Part shown: positions 1 to 9,197 of the stretch, piece by piece
Position numbering within the stretch: the first letter of the stretch is position 1
Layout: every line of letters begins with the position of its first letter
From: Pseudomonas batumici
GTDB lineage: Bacteria; Pseudomonadota; Gammaproteobacteria; Pseudomonadales; Pseudomonadaceae
DNA length: 64,000 nt
Direction: 5' to 3'
Assembly (NCBI RefSeq): GCF_000820515.1
Contig: NZ_JXDG01000018.1
Span: 124,001-188,000 of the forward strand
Position numbers and translations under genes: made by a program
The notes under the pieces: model-generated
The model's database searches: none
What the model was told of the DNA's origin: nothing
The model's input: the letters and a program-made list of their open reading frames with translations, nothing else

Positions 1-411
1 AAAAACCGGCACGCAGATACCGTCGTCTTCAATCCCCTCCATCACCCGCGCCACCGTCTCCGGCAGGATAAACGGCATATCCCCCAGCAGCACCAACCAT
101 CCCGCCTGATCGGTCGTCGCCGTCACGACGGCGGCGAGGCTGTCGCCCATGCCCGTCGACTCGATCAGCAATACCCCACAGCCATACGCCTGCGCCAGGC
201 CAATCACCTCGACCCGATCCGCCGTCGTCACCAGCAATCGGGCTCCAGGCCCCTGCGGTAAACTCAGCAGCACATGCTCCAGCACCGCCCGCTCGACCCC
301 ATCACGCCCAACGCACGGTGCCAGCAACTTGTCCTGATCGGCACCCGCCACTTGCCGATAGCGACTGCCCTGCCCCGCCGCCAGGACAATGGCCGCGATC
401 GCCTCACTCAC
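1..411 (-). CDS. MocA/MobA-like nucleotidyltransferase (3' part missing at window edge)
   Basis: The 137 visible codons encode the N-terminal part of a MobA-like NTP transferase, the family that includes the molybdenum cofactor cytidylyltransferase MocA. The start has the nucleotide-binding signature IVLAAGQGSRYR, and a metal-binding LLGDMPFI motif follows near residue 117. The GTG start at 411 overlaps the xdhC stop (404-406), which implies translational coupling. MocA and XdhC both act in maturing or inserting the cofactor of xanthine-dehydrogenase-type enzymes, so the pairing is functionally sensible (inference). The C-terminus lies beyond the left edge, and the exact nucleotide specificity cannot be read from this fragment. 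Confidence 0.8.
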   Translation of the reverse strand, partial: MSEAIAAIVLAAGQGSRYRQVAGADQDKLLAPCVGRDGVERAVLEHVLLSLPQGPGARLLVTTADRVEVIGLAQAYGCGVLLIESTGMGDSLAAVVTATTDQAGWLVLLGDMPFILPETVARVMEGIEDDGICVPVF

Positions 412-1390
412 TGCTCGCCAACTCCGTTTTTTTCTGCCGCAATTCGACGCCGTTCTTGATCGCCACGATTTCCGCCATCAAGGACAAGGCGATCTCCGCC
501 GGTGTATGGCTGCCGATATGCAGCCCGATAGGCCCATGCAGACGTCCGATAGCCTCGCGGCTCAAGCCCAGCAGCGCCAGATTATCCCTGCGCTTGCGAC
601 TATTGACCTGTGAACCCAGCGCCCCGACATAAAACGCCCGGGAATTCAGCGCCGTAAGCAGCGCCATGTCATCCAGGCGCGGATCGTGGGTCAGGGCGAC
701 AATCGCCGTACGCTCGTCGGTTTCGATGCCGAGCACCGCTTCATCCGGCATGCCCGGCACAAAACGCCCGTGCTGCGCTTCCCAGCCCTGGACAAACTCC
801 GCGCGCGGATCACAGATCAGTACTTCGAAATCCAGCAAGCGGGCCACCTCCGCCACATAGCGCGACAACTGCCCGGCACCGATCAACAACAAGCGCCAGC
901 GCGGCCCATAGATCGCCCGCAAGGTCCGCTCGTCGAATGTCAGAACGTCCTGCCTGCTCGCCGAATGCAGCGTCACCGCCCCGCTGTGCAGGTCCAGCTC
1001 ACGAGCCACGATCTCATGGTCTTCGCAGCGCCGCAGCAGCTCGGCGACCCACGCCGGATCGCCCACCCATTCCTCGGTCAGGCGCAACGTGCCACCACAG
1101 GGCAGGCCGAAACGCGCCGCCTCGTCCCGCGTCACCCCATAGGTGATCAACTGCACCGCCGGCCCGGTCGCCGACAAGCGTCCATCCTGCAGACGCTGGA
1201 TCAGGTCATCCTCGATACAACCACCGGACACCGAACCGATCACCACGCCGTCCTCCCGCAAGGCCAGCATCGCCCCCGGCTGGCGCGGCGCGCTGCCCCA
1301 GGTCTGGACCACGCTGTACAGCACCACCCGCTGTCCCGCGCGGCGCCATTGCAGGACACTGCGCAGGACATTCAGATCCACGCTGTCCAT
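404..1390 (-). CDS. XdhC/CoxI family molybdoenzyme maturation protein
   Basis: This 328-residue protein has the two XdhC domains. The N-terminal XdhC/CoxI domain carries GSAPRQPGAM and GSVSGGCIEDDLI. The C-terminal domain is Rossmann-like, with LLLIGAGQLSRYVAEVARL. Family members bind molybdenum cofactor and deliver it to xanthine dehydrogenase or related hydroxylases. I placed the start at 1390 because AGGTGA lies about 8 bases upstream; an in-frame ATG at 1417 has no ribosome binding site. No molybdoenzyme subunit is encoded nearby, so the client is unknown. It is followed directly, with overlap, by the MocA-like gene. Confidence 0.88.
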   Translation of the reverse strand: MDSVDLNVLRSVLQWRRAGQRVVLYSVVQTWGSAPRQPGAMLALREDGVVIGSVSGGCIEDDLIQRLQDGRLSATGPAVQLITYGVTRDEAARFGLPCGGTLRLTEEWVGDPAWVAELLRRCEDHEIVARELDLHSGAVTLHSASRQDVLTFDERTLRAIYGPRWRLLLIGAGQLSRYVAEVARLLDFEVLICDPRAEFVQGWEAQHGRFVPGMPDEAVLGIETDERTAIVALTHDPRLDDMALLTALNSRAFYVGALGSQVNSRKRRDNLALLGLSREAIGRLHGPIGLHIGSHTPAEIALSLMAEIVAIKNGVELRQKKTELASSE

Positions 1391-1613
1391 CACGCTTTCA
1401 CCTGACGTCTTGACCATTGAGTTTCAAGGTAATCATAAGCACGCCCGCATAGTTCGAGGTCATGGGGTCGAGGCCTCTGCCAACGACAGCCGCACGCACG
1501 GCACAGCAGATGAACCCAGGCTGATCAGACTTTTTATGAAGTAAACACTTCATCAACACGTTATTGAAGTCAGTATTTACAGCGTAAATCGGCCCAGGGA
1601 AAGCCGTATCGAT

Positions 1614-1650
1614 AAAAAAAGCCCTGTACACGCTACATATACAGGGCTTT
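1614..1650 (-). terminator. Intrinsic terminator downstream of murB
   Basis: A stem AAAGCCCTGTA/TACAGGGCTTT with an 8-11 base loop is followed, on the minus strand, by a run of seven T. It lies just after the murB stop and would end the envelope operon. Confidence 0.85.
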
Positions 1651-1677
1651 CAGGGGGAACCCGTCTTCAGCATAGCT

Positions 1678-2697
1678 TCAGTAGAGGTTCGGCTCCATTT
1701 CCAGAGCAACGGAGAATCGTTGCAGGATGTCAGCCTGGATGCGACGCGCCAGAGCCAGCAACTGCTGGCCGCTCGCAGTACCGTAATTGACCAGCACCAG
1801 CGACTGTAAACGGTGTACACCCGCATCCTCTTCGCGAAAACCTTTCCAGCCCGCCGCTTCGATCAGCCAGCCCGCCGCCAGCTTCACCTGGCCGTCAGGC
1901 TGTGGATAACTCACCAGTCCGGGGTGAACCTGCTTCAATTCGGCCGCCTGGGCAGCCGGCACCAACGGGTTCTTGAAGAAACTCCCGGCATTGCCCAGCA
2001 CGGCCGGATCGGGCAACTTCTCGTTGCGGATACTGCAGATCGCCCGACTGACATCGCCGGCGGTCGGCTGGCTGATGCCCTGCTCGGCCAGGCGTTGGGC
2101 CACCGGGCCGTAACCCAGGTGCAGGTGCTCGGCCCGACTCAGGGCAAAACGTACACGCAGGATCACCCAGCGCCCGGCGGCATGCTTGAACAGGCTGTCG
2201 CGATAGCCGAACTGGCACTCCTGCAGGGAAAACTCGCGCAACTCGCCGGTCTCGCGATCCAGGGCGGTCAGGCCGGCGAACACATCCTTGATCTCGACCC
2301 CGTAGGCGCCGATGTTCTGCATCGGTGCCGCACCCACGGTGCCGGGAATCAGGCTGAGGTTTTCCAGGCCACTCCAACCCTGGGCCAGGGTCGACAGCAC
2401 AAAGGGATGCCAGGGCTCACCGGCCTCGGCTTCGATCACCACATTGACGCCGTCATCGTGCAGCAGCCGAATTCCCCGGGTGGCCATGCGCAGCACCAGC
2501 GCCTGGATATCCGCCGTCAGCAGCAGGTTGCTGCCACCGCCGATCACCAGCAACGGCAGTCGATGCTCTGCCACATAAGCCAGGGCCTCGCGGACATCGT
2601 CATCGTCATGGGCCTCGGCGAACCACTGTGCGCGAACATCGACGCCAAAGCTGTTATAGGGCTTGAGGGACACCCCGGCTTGCAGTTGCAGGGTCAT
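1678..2697 (-). CDS. murB: UDP-N-acetylmuramate dehydrogenase (MurB)
   Basis: This 339-residue FAD enzyme reduces UDP-GlcNAc-enolpyruvate to UDP-MurNAc in cytoplasmic peptidoglycan precursor synthesis. The FAD-binding part shows VIGGGSNLLL and IPGTVGAAPMQNIGAYGVEI. The substrate domain shows YRDSLFK, the proton-donor serine in GNAGSFFKNP, and the C-terminal Glu in LEMEPNLY. These place it in the long type I (E. coli-like) MurB class. The start ATG overlaps the stop of the upstream phosphatase gene by 4 bases. It is the last gene of the exbB-exbD-lpxK-kdsB operon and is followed by a terminator. Confidence 0.97.
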   Translation of the reverse strand: MTLQLQAGVSLKPYNSFGVDVRAQWFAEAHDDDDVREALAYVAEHRLPLLVIGGGSNLLLTADIQALVLRMATRGIRLLHDDGVNVVIEAEAGEPWHPFVLSTLAQGWSGLENLSLIPGTVGAAPMQNIGAYGVEIKDVFAGLTALDRETGELREFSLQECQFGYRDSLFKHAAGRWVILRVRFALSRAEHLHLGYGPVAQRLAEQGISQPTAGDVSRAICSIRNEKLPDPAVLGNAGSFFKNPLVPAAQAAELKQVHPGLVSYPQPDGQVKLAAGWLIEAAGWKGFREEDAGVHRLQSLVLVNYGTASGQQLLALARRIQADILQRFSVALEMEPNLY

Positions 2698-3158
2698 AGA
2701 CGCCCCTTGAGTTCGATCACCAGCCGATCGCAGGCCTGTTCGATCAGGTCCAGCACCTGCTCGAAACCGTGTTCTTCGTCGTAGTACGGATCCGGCACTT
2801 CCTCCACCGCGCCGTCATAACGGCGCAGGAACAGGTCCAGTTCGGCCTTGCCCTGGGCCGGCTGCAGCAACTTGAGATTGCGCAGGTTGCTCTGGTCCAT
2901 GGCCAGGATCAGGTCGTAGCGGTTGAAATCCGCCGCGGCGACCTGCCGGGCGCGCTGGGCCGACAGGTCGTAGCCGCGCATCCGCGCCGCCCGCTGGCTG
3001 CGACTGTCCGGCGGCTTGCCGACATGCCAGGGGCCGGTGCCGGCGGAAGCCACCTCGATCTGTTCGGCCAATCCGGCCTCACGCAATTTGTGCCGCAAGA
3101 CACCTTCAGCCGTGGGCGAACGACAGATATTGCCCAGGCAGACAAACAGAACCCGCAT
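2694..3158 (-). CDS. Low-molecular-weight protein-tyrosine phosphatase
   Basis: This 154-residue protein begins with the catalytic P-loop CLGNICRSPTAEGV (C-X5-R-S) near residues 7-20 and has the general-acid aspartate in VPDPYYDEE near residue 121. It is therefore a cytoplasmic LMW-PTP that removes phosphate from protein tyrosine. Its start overlaps the kdsB stop by one base (TGATG) and its stop overlaps the murB start. Its substrate is not evident, but membership of a lipopolysaccharide/peptidoglycan operon suggests an envelope role (inference). Confidence 0.93.
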   Translation of the reverse strand: MRVLFVCLGNICRSPTAEGVLRHKLREAGLAEQIEVASAGTGPWHVGKPPDSRSQRAARMRGYDLSAQRARQVAAADFNRYDLILAMDQSNLRNLKLLQPAQGKAELDLFLRRYDGAVEEVPDPYYDEEHGFEQVLDLIEQACDRLVIELKGRL

Positions 3159-3922
3159 CAGGCCTCCAGCAACCGACGAACGCGATCGAGGTCTTCAGCC
3201 GTGTCGACGCCGGTGGGTGGCGCCTCCAGGGCATCGGCGACGTGGATCCGTACGCCGTGCCACAAGGCCCGCAGTTGCTCCAGGCGTTCGGTGGTTTCCA
3301 GCCAGCACGGCCCCCAGCTGACGAAGTCATGCAGGAAACCCGCGCGATAGGCGTAGATGCCGATATGCCGACGGAAAGGCACGCCTTGCGGCAGTTGCTC
3401 GCGACTGACGGCAAAGTCATCCCGCGCCCAGGGCAGGGTCGCGCGGCTGAAGGTCAGGGCCAGGCCGTTGATATCACTGGTCACCTTGACCACATTCGGG
3501 TTGAACAGCGCTTCGAGGTCATGGATCGGCTCAGCCAGGGTCGCCATGCGCGCTTCGCCGTGGGCCGCCAGGTTGGCCGCGACCTGGTCGATCACCACTG
3601 GCGGAATCAGCGGCTCATCGCCCTGGACGTTGACGACGATGGCATCGGCCGCCAACCCCAGCAGGGTGGCGACCTCGGCCAGCCGATCGGTGCCGGACTC
3701 GTGGTCTTCGCGGGTCAGCAGCACTTCGGCACCGAAGGCCCGGCAGGCCTCGACGATACGCGCATCATCGGTGGCCACCACCACCCGCTGGGCGCTGCTT
3801 TTGCGCGCCTGTTCCCAGGTGTGCTGGATCATCGGCTTGCCGGCGATCAGTTGCAGCGGCTTGGCCGGCAGGCGGGTGGAGGCGAAACGCGCCGGGATGA
3901 CAACGACGAACGGGGTGGTCAT
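3158..3922 (-). CDS. kdsB: 3-deoxy-manno-octulosonate cytidylyltransferase (KdsB)
   Basis: This 254-residue enzyme activates Kdo with CTP to CMP-Kdo for lipopolysaccharide core synthesis. It has the N-terminal nucleotide motif [17 protein letters not shown] and the [10 protein letters not shown] metal-binding segment near residue 98. Length and motifs are typical of the family. It overlaps both neighbours: the Trm112-like stop by 4 bases and the phosphatase start by 1. The linkage to lpxK, another LPS gene, supports the call. Confidence 0.97.
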   Translation of the reverse strand: MTTPFVVVIPARFASTRLPAKPLQLIAGKPMIQHTWEQARKSSAQRVVVATDDARIVEACRAFGAEVLLTREDHESGTDRLAEVATLLGLAADAIVVNVQGDEPLIPPVVIDQVAANLAAHGEARMATLAEPIHDLEALFNPNVVKVTSDINGLALTFSRATLPWARDDFAVSREQLPQGVPFRRHIGIYAYRAGFLHDFVSWGPCWLETTERLEQLRALWHGVRIHVADALEAPPTGVDTAEDLDRVRRLLEA

Positions 3923-4104
3923 TTGTCCAGGCGCTCGTCGGTGCTCAGGGTACGGGCTTCGCTTTCCAGCATCACCGGGATGCCGTCGCGGATCGGATAG
4001 GCCAGGCCCGCGCCCTTGCTGATCAGCTCGGTCTTGTCGGCGCTGAGCTTGAGGGGACCCTTGCAGATCGGGCAGGCGAGGATGTCGAGCAGTTTGGTGT
4101 CCAT
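3919..4104 (-). CDS. Trm112/YcaR family small zinc-ribbon-like protein
   Basis: This 61-residue protein begins [18 protein letters not shown], with one CPxC pair, and carries the family segment [19 protein letters not shown]. The family (UPF0434/YcaR, related to eukaryotic Trm112) is routinely found between lpxK and kdsB. Trm112 activates methyltransferases in eukaryotes, but the bacterial role is not established. The start is set at 4104; a longer in-frame extension to 4209 lies inside lpxK and is not family-like. Confidence 0.9.
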   Translation of the reverse strand: MDTKLLDILACPICKGPLKLSADKTELISKGAGLAYPIRDGIPVMLESEARTLSTDERLDK

Positions 4105-4129
4105 GAAGGTTCCCTGGATAAAAACGGGT

Positions 4130-5140
4130 TTAGGGCAAGAGACGGTCGGGCAACAGGCGCAGCAGCTGGGTGTCGAACCAGGCCGTGAAGGCCTCGGACG
4201 GCAACGCATCCACCGCCAGGTACCACCAGTCGGGTGCCGCGAAGGCCCGGCATTTCACCGCATCCTTTTCGGTCATCACCAGCGGCAGCGCCGGTTCGAA
4301 ACTCAAGGCCCGGGCGCTGTACTCGGCATGGTCGGCAAAAGCATGGGGCACAGGCTGCCAGTGTAGCGTTTCAAGGGTATTGAAGAAACGTTGCGGGTTG
4401 CCGATGCCGGCGACCGCGTGCATGGCCTGTCCGGGCGGGAAATGATCGACGGGCTTGCGCTCACCGCTCAGCAGGTTGATCAGCGCTGTCGGCTGCAGGC
4501 GAAAGGCGAAACCGTTGTCACGGTCCTCGCTGGCGCCGTTGTAGAGCACTCCATCGACGCTTTGCAGACGCTCGACCGGCTCGCGCAGAGGACCGGCGGG
4601 CAGGCAGCGGCCATTGCCCAGGCCGCGGGCGGCATCAATCAGCACCAGTTCCAGGTCGCGGGCCAGGCGGTAATGCTGCAGACCGTCGTCGGAGAGGATC
4701 AGGTCGAGTTTTTCCGTCGCCAGCAAGGCCCTGACCGCACGACCGCGATCCGGGTCGATCATCATCGCTACCCCGCTGCGCCGGACGATCAGCAGCGGTT
4801 CGTCGCCGGCGAGCGCCGCCGCCTGGTCGGCCTGTACCCGCCAGGGCAACTGCGGCGGCTTGGCGCCATAACCGCGACTGACCACGCCGACCCGTAGGCC
4901 GCGGCGTCGGCAATGCTCGATCAGCCAGAGAATCAGGGGGGTCTTGCCGGTGCCGCCGACGGTGATATTGCCCACCACGATCAACGGCACCGACGGCTGG
5001 TAGATCGATCCTTCGCCCGCGACGAAACGCGCGCGCTTGCCATCGACCACCCGGCGATACAGCCACTCCAGCGGACGCAGCAGGATCAACGCCGGATGAC
5101 CGTCGTACCAGGCGGCAAGCAGACGCTTGGAAAAACTCAT
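4130..5140 (-). CDS. lpxK: Tetraacyldisaccharide 4'-kinase (LpxK)
   Basis: This 336-residue inner-membrane enzyme phosphorylates the 4' position of the lipid A disaccharide to give lipid IVA. It has an N-terminal hydrophobic/amphipathic segment and a Walker A motif in [18 protein letters not shown] near residues 58-75. The catalytic-region segment [10 protein letters not shown] follows near residue 150. The start shares one base with the exbD stop, and 25 bases separate its stop from the Trm112-like gene. Confidence 0.97.
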   Translation of the reverse strand: MSFSKRLLAAWYDGHPALILLRPLEWLYRRVVDGKRARFVAGEGSIYQPSVPLIVVGNITVGGTGKTPLILWLIEHCRRRGLRVGVVSRGYGAKPPQLPWRVQADQAAALAGDEPLLIVRRSGVAMMIDPDRGRAVRALLATEKLDLILSDDGLQHYRLARDLELVLIDAARGLGNGRCLPAGPLREPVERLQSVDGVLYNGASEDRDNGFAFRLQPTALINLLSGERKPVDHFPPGQAMHAVAGIGNPQRFFNTLETLHWQPVPHAFADHAEYSARALSFEPALPLVMTEKDAVKCRAFAAPDWWYLAVDALPSEAFTAWFDTQLLRLLPDRLLP

Positions 5141-5568
5141 CAGGGTGCCGGCGCCGCTTCGACAGTGGTCATGCGCAGATGGCTGAAGCCCAGCTTGCCG
5201 GCCGCATCCATCGCCGTGATCACCGCCTGGTGAAAGGTCTTGCCATCGGCGCTGATCGACAGCGGCAGGCTGGTATCGCCGCCGGACTCTTTCTGCAGCG
5301 CGTCCATCAGGCTGGCCAGGTCATTGGCCGGCAGGCGCTGGTTGTTCACCGTGTAGACGCCATCGGCGCTGATGGCGATATCCAGCTCCTTGGGAATATG
5401 GTCTTCGGCCGGCGAGCCGCTGACCGCCTGCGGCAGGTCGACCCGCAGCTCGGTCTGGCGGGTAAAGGTGGTGGTGGTGACGAAAAACAGCAGCAGGACG
5501 AACACCACGTCGATCAACGACGTCACGTTGATATCCACGGGCTCCAGGGGTTTGCGGCGGAACTTCAC
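5140..5568 (-). CDS. exbD: ExbD/TolR family energy-transducing protein
   Basis: This 142-residue protein has one N-terminal transmembrane helix with the proton-pathway aspartate in [17 protein letters not shown], then a periplasmic domain. It forms a proton-driven complex with the ExbB/TolQ-like protein encoded immediately upstream, whose stop it overlaps by 4 bases. There is no TonB gene in the operon. Coupling to lpxK is the usual gammaproteobacterial arrangement, and the energised partner is not determined by the sequence. Confidence 0.92.
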   Translation of the reverse strand: MKFRRKPLEPVDINVTSLIDVVFVLLLFFVTTTTFTRQTELRVDLPQAVSGSPAEDHIPKELDIAISADGVYTVNNQRLPANDLASLMDALQKESGGDTSLPLSISADGKTFHQAVITAMDAAGKLGFSHLRMTTVEAAPAP

Positions 5569-6230
5569 GCTTTGCCCTCTGGCATGTCGACGTCGCGATC
5601 GCCCTGCACCACCTCGACCAGCTTGATCGCTTCCTGCTCCATGCCCATCACCAGCTCATCGACCCGGCGCAACAGGAAGCGATGGAAGAACACCGCCGGA
5701 ATCCCGACCATCAGGCCCGAAGCCGTGGTGACCAGCGCCTTGGAAATCCCCCCGGCGAGCACGGCGGCATTAGTGGTCATGCCCGTGCCCATGAACGAGC
5801 TGAAGATATCGATCATGCCCAGCACCGTACCCAGCAGCCCGAGCAGGGGCGCCATGGCGGCAATGGTGCCGAGGGCGCTGAGGTAGCGCTCCAGTTCGTG
5901 GATGACCCGGGCGGCAGCTTCCTGAATGCACTCTTTCATGATCTCGCGACCATGCTTGGAGTTCGCCAGGCCCGCGGCGAGGATCTCGCCCAGGGGCGAA
6001 TCGGCGCGCAGTTGCTTGAGTTTTTCCTTGTCCAGTTGCTTGTCCTTGATCCAGCGCCAGACCTGCCCGAGCAGATGCTCCGGGGTCACGCGGCTGGCCC
6101 GCAGCGTCCACAGGCGCTCGGCGACGATGCCCGTTGCGGCGATGGAGCTCAAAATGATCGGCAGCATCATCCAGCCGCCGGACTTGACCAATTCCCACAC
6201 AGTGACAGTCCCCTCGAAAAAGTGCGCCAC
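5565..6230 (-). CDS. exbB: MotA/TolQ/ExbB family proton channel protein
   Basis: This 221-residue protein has three predicted membrane helices, near residues 19-40 (MMLPIILSSIAATGIVAERL), 112-133 (GTIAAMAPLLGLLGTVLGMI) and 160-185. A cytoplasmic loop lies between the first and second. This is the TolQ/ExbB topology. With ExbD it would use the proton motive force to energise an outer-membrane or periplasmic process. It is the first gene of the envelope operon running to murB. Confidence 0.92.
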   Translation of the reverse strand: MAHFFEGTVTVWELVKSGGWMMLPIILSSIAATGIVAERLWTLRASRVTPEHLLGQVWRWIKDKQLDKEKLKQLRADSPLGEILAAGLANSKHGREIMKECIQEAAARVIHELERYLSALGTIAAMAPLLGLLGTVLGMIDIFSSFMGTGMTTNAAVLAGGISKALVTTASGLMVGIPAVFFHRFLLRRVDELVMGMEQEAIKLVEVVQGDRDVDMPEGKA

Positions 6231-6286
6231 TCTAACATAGGGGTTGGGCTGGCCGAAGATCGTGATGTCGCATGCCCGGGTACTTT

Positions 6287-6303
6287 AATAACCCGGGGTT
6301 ATT
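6287..6303. repeat. 17-bp perfect palindrome between exbB and comEC
   Basis: AATAACCC-G-GGGTTATT is a perfect 8+1+8 inverted repeat. It sits 57 bases upstream of the exbB start and 14 bases after the comEC stop. It has no T run, so it is a poor intrinsic terminator for comEC. It could be an operator for the exbB operon, but no regulator can be named. Confidence 0.5.
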
Positions 6304-6316
6304 GAAGGGCTGCGGG

Positions 6317-8533
6317 CTATTGCCGCCAGAAACGCCGCTCGGCCTGCAGGGACCGCGGTTCGTCGAAACGCCCCAGCAGCAGGTGCAGCGCGCCCTGCTC
6401 CGCACTGTCGTAGATCGCCATGTCCAGGGCTTTGTAACGTGCCATGACTTGCGGGTGGGGATGACCGAAAGCGTTGCCCCGTCCACGGGAAATCAGCACG
6501 CCACGCGGGGCCAGGCGTTGCAGGAAAACCAGTGACGACGAACTGCGGCTGCCGTGATGGGGTGACTGCAGCCAGTCGCTGGCAACCGCCAGCGGACTGT
6601 CGAGAAAGGCCCGCTCGGCCTCGACATCGATATCGCCGGTCAGCAGCAGACGCTCGCCATTGGCCTCGATCTGCAAGACGCAGGAGGATTGATTGCTGTC
6701 CCGGGCCTGGGGCCAGCGCCACAGGGTAAAGCGCACGCCATCCCACTCCCAGCGCTGGCCGCTGACACAGGGACGGGCCTGCAACGCCGGGGACAAACCC
6801 TCGACATCGCCGCCGAGCACCTCGCTCACCGGCAAGCCGCGCCGCACGGCCAGGGCCCCGCCGGCGTGATCGGCATCGGCATGGCTGAGCAGCAGCCTGT
6901 CGAGTCGGCGCACACCCAGCTTGCGCAACGACGGCAGCACCACCCGTTCGCCCTGGTCGAACTCACCGACCCGCGGCCCGGCGTCGTACAACAGGCTGTG
7001 CTGGCGGGTGCGGACGAGGATCGCCAGGCCCTGGCCGACATCCAGCTGCCAGACCTCGGCTTCGCCCTGGGCCACCTGCGCCGAGGGCGCAAACAGCGCC
7101 AGCGCCGCCAGCGGCCAGCCCAAGGGTCGCAGGGGCATGCCGGCAGGCAGCAACAGCAGCAGGATACCCAGGCCACTCAGTGCCCAGGCCCATAAAGGAA
7201 CGACCGCCGGGACCCAGGCCGGCACTTGCGCCGCCAGCCATCCGAGCCATTGAAACAACCCGCCCAGCAGGCCGCCGGCCAACCACAGCAGCCCCTCCCC
7301 CAGCCAGGGCAACGGCAACAGGAAGGTTCCCAGCAAGGCCAAGGGCAATACCAGCAGGCTGATCCAGGGTACGGCGATCCAGTTGGCCAGCGGCGCACTG
7401 AGACTGACGGGCAGGCCCAGCAACAGCAGCGCCGGAAACAATCCGAGGGCAATCACCCATTGCGCACGGGTCCAGCTCTGCCAGAGGCTCCAGGCACCCA
7501 GTCGCCCACTGAACGTGAAGATCAGCACCGCCACCGCGGCAAAGGACAACCAGAATCCCGCCTGCAGGCTCACCAACGGGTCGAACAGCAACACCAGGTT
7601 CACGGCCGCCAACAGCGCCACGACCGCCCCCAGGTGGCGATAACGCCAACGCCACAGCAGCACCATGGCGAGCATCACGCAGGCCCGGCGCACCGGTACG
7701 CCGAAACCGGCCAGCAGCGCGTACCCCAGCGCCGCCGCAAAGGCCAGGCCACACGCCCAGGGCAGCCAGGGCCAGCGGCCCGGCCACAGGCCATAACGCG
7801 CCAACCCGGCGATCAGAGCGTAGACCAGCCCCGCGAACAGCCCGATATGCTGGCCGGATATCACCAGCAGATGCAGGGTGCCGGTGTCCTGCAGCACCCG
7901 CCAGGTCTGCGCCGACAGCCCCGAGCCGTCACCGAGCACCAGCGCCACCAAGGTAGCCGATTGCCCTTGGGCATCGACTTGCAGCAAGCGTCGCCGGATC
8001 GTATCGCGCCAACCGCCGCTGGCCGACGCCAGCAACTGCCCGTCCTTGATCGAGCCGACGCCGCCGATACCCCGGGCGAGCAGCCAGGCCTGGTAATCGA
8101 AACCGGCGGGATTGAGCAAACCCTGCCCGCGCCTGAGCTGGACCGCCAGGCGCCAGCGCTCGCCGCTGCGCAGATCCGGCCCGCCGAACCAGGACAGCCG
8201 CAAGCGCACCGGCAACCGCGCCCGGCGCGAAGTCGCGCCCTCCAGTTCGAAACGCACCCCCTGCTCGTCACGTTGCGGCAAACCGACCACCCGGCCTTCA
8301 ACCCACAGCGTCTGGCCGTCCAGCACCGGCGCCAGCCGATCGTCCAGCGCCCGTTGCGCCTGAAAACAGGCCCAACTGAAGCCGAACAGAAACAACGCCA
8401 GCGGATAGGTGCGAAACGGCAACAGCATCAAGCCGATCACCGACAGCAGCACCAACAGCCCGCCGGACGGCAGTTGTGGCAGGAAACGCAAGGCCAGAAG
8501 CCCCGCCGCCAGCGCCAACATCCCTGTGCGCAT
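6317..8533 (-). CDS. comEC: ComEC/Rec2 family DNA internalisation protein
   Basis: This 738-residue inner-membrane protein has an N-terminal hydrophobic/DUF4131 region and a central competence domain with many helices and the segment LLVISGQHIGLFAGLVYA. The C-terminal metallo-beta-lactamase-like domain has the metal motif LLLSHADADHAGG near residue 547 and HHGS near residue 670. ComEC forms the channel that passes single-stranded DNA into the cytoplasm during natural transformation, and the C-terminal domain is the proposed nuclease that degrades the second strand. It is intact. No other competence gene is nearby. Confidence 0.95.
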   Translation of the reverse strand: MRTGMLALAAGLLALRFLPQLPSGGLLVLLSVIGLMLLPFRTYPLALFLFGFSWACFQAQRALDDRLAPVLDGQTLWVEGRVVGLPQRDEQGVRFELEGATSRRARLPVRLRLSWFGGPDLRSGERWRLAVQLRRGQGLLNPAGFDYQAWLLARGIGGVGSIKDGQLLASASGGWRDTIRRRLLQVDAQGQSATLVALVLGDGSGLSAQTWRVLQDTGTLHLLVISGQHIGLFAGLVYALIAGLARYGLWPGRWPWLPWACGLAFAAALGYALLAGFGVPVRRACVMLAMVLLWRWRYRHLGAVVALLAAVNLVLLFDPLVSLQAGFWLSFAAVAVLIFTFSGRLGAWSLWQSWTRAQWVIALGLFPALLLLGLPVSLSAPLANWIAVPWISLLVLPLALLGTFLLPLPWLGEGLLWLAGGLLGGLFQWLGWLAAQVPAWVPAVVPLWAWALSGLGILLLLLPAGMPLRPLGWPLAALALFAPSAQVAQGEAEVWQLDVGQGLAILVRTRQHSLLYDAGPRVGEFDQGERVVLPSLRKLGVRRLDRLLLSHADADHAGGALAVRRGLPVSEVLGGDVEGLSPALQARPCVSGQRWEWDGVRFTLWRWPQARDSNQSSCVLQIEANGERLLLTGDIDVEAERAFLDSPLAVASDWLQSPHHGSRSSSSLVFLQRLAPRGVLISRGRGNAFGHPHPQVMARYKALDMAIYDSAEQGALHLLLGRFDEPRSLQAERRFWRQ

Positions 8534-8669
8534 AAAGTCATCCTTGAACCCGTTCAGCTCTCTGGATAGCCGGGTTACGCGGACGGTGCTTTATTTATTG
8601 TCACAAAGTCTGAATCGGCTGCCCTTAGAATCCGGGCATACTGCCCGCCCGAATCACCCGAGAAGCCTT

Positions 8670-9191
8670 ATGCCGCGTCACTTATTCAAACGCTACATGC
8701 CGGACCCGACCCGCATCAGGGAACACAAACACTTACGCTTTTTCGGTCCCCTGCTCCACGATCCGAACCTCTGGCACCTCAATCGCCACTCGGTGGCGCG
8801 GGCCATGGCAGTGGGCTTGTTCGCGGCCTTGATGCCGATGCCCCTGCAGATGCTGCTGGCGGCTTTCCTGGCGATTCTGGTGCGCGGCAATATGCCGATT
8901 GCCGTCAGCCTGGTGTGGCTGACCAATCCGCTGACGATTCCGCCGATTTTCTATTGTGCCTACCAGCTTGGGGCCTGGCTGCTGCACGTACCGCCCCGCA
9001 GCCTGCCGGACGAGCTGACCTGGGCGTGGATCAGCGCGCAGCTGTCGACGCTCTGGCAACCGTTGCTGCTGGGTTCGCTGGTGCTGGGAGTGGCGCTGGG
9101 CGCCCTGGGTTATTACCTGACCATGAGCTACTGGCGCTGGTGGGTGGCCAGGCAATGGAAACGGCGCCAGGCACGGCGCCGTCATCCATGA
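8670..9191 (+). CDS. DUF2062 domain membrane protein
   Basis: This 173-residue protein starts MPRHLFKRYMPDPTR and has the DUF2062 core: a basic N-terminus with HLRFFGPLLHDPNLWHLNR, then hydrophobic stretches around residues 45-75 and 85-110 (LTIPPIFYCAYQLGAWLL), and a third helix near 135-155. It is predicted to be an inner-membrane protein of unknown function. It is transcribed divergently from comEC across a 136-base gap and converges on the ABC permease gene. The longer in-frame ORF upstream is shadow sequence within comEC. Confidence 0.85.
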   Translation: MPRHLFKRYMPDPTRIREHKHLRFFGPLLHDPNLWHLNRHSVARAMAVGLFAALMPMPLQMLLAAFLAILVRGNMPIAVSLVWLTNPLTIPPIFYCAYQLGAWLLHVPPRSLPDELTWAWISAQLSTLWQPLLLGSLVLGVALGALGYYLTMSYWRWWVARQWKRRQARRRHP

Positions 9192-9197
9192 AACACC

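Noticed and set aside
1398..1631. 77-codon ORF between xdhC and murB
   Set aside because: No ribosome binding site, overlaps the murB terminator and resembles no family.
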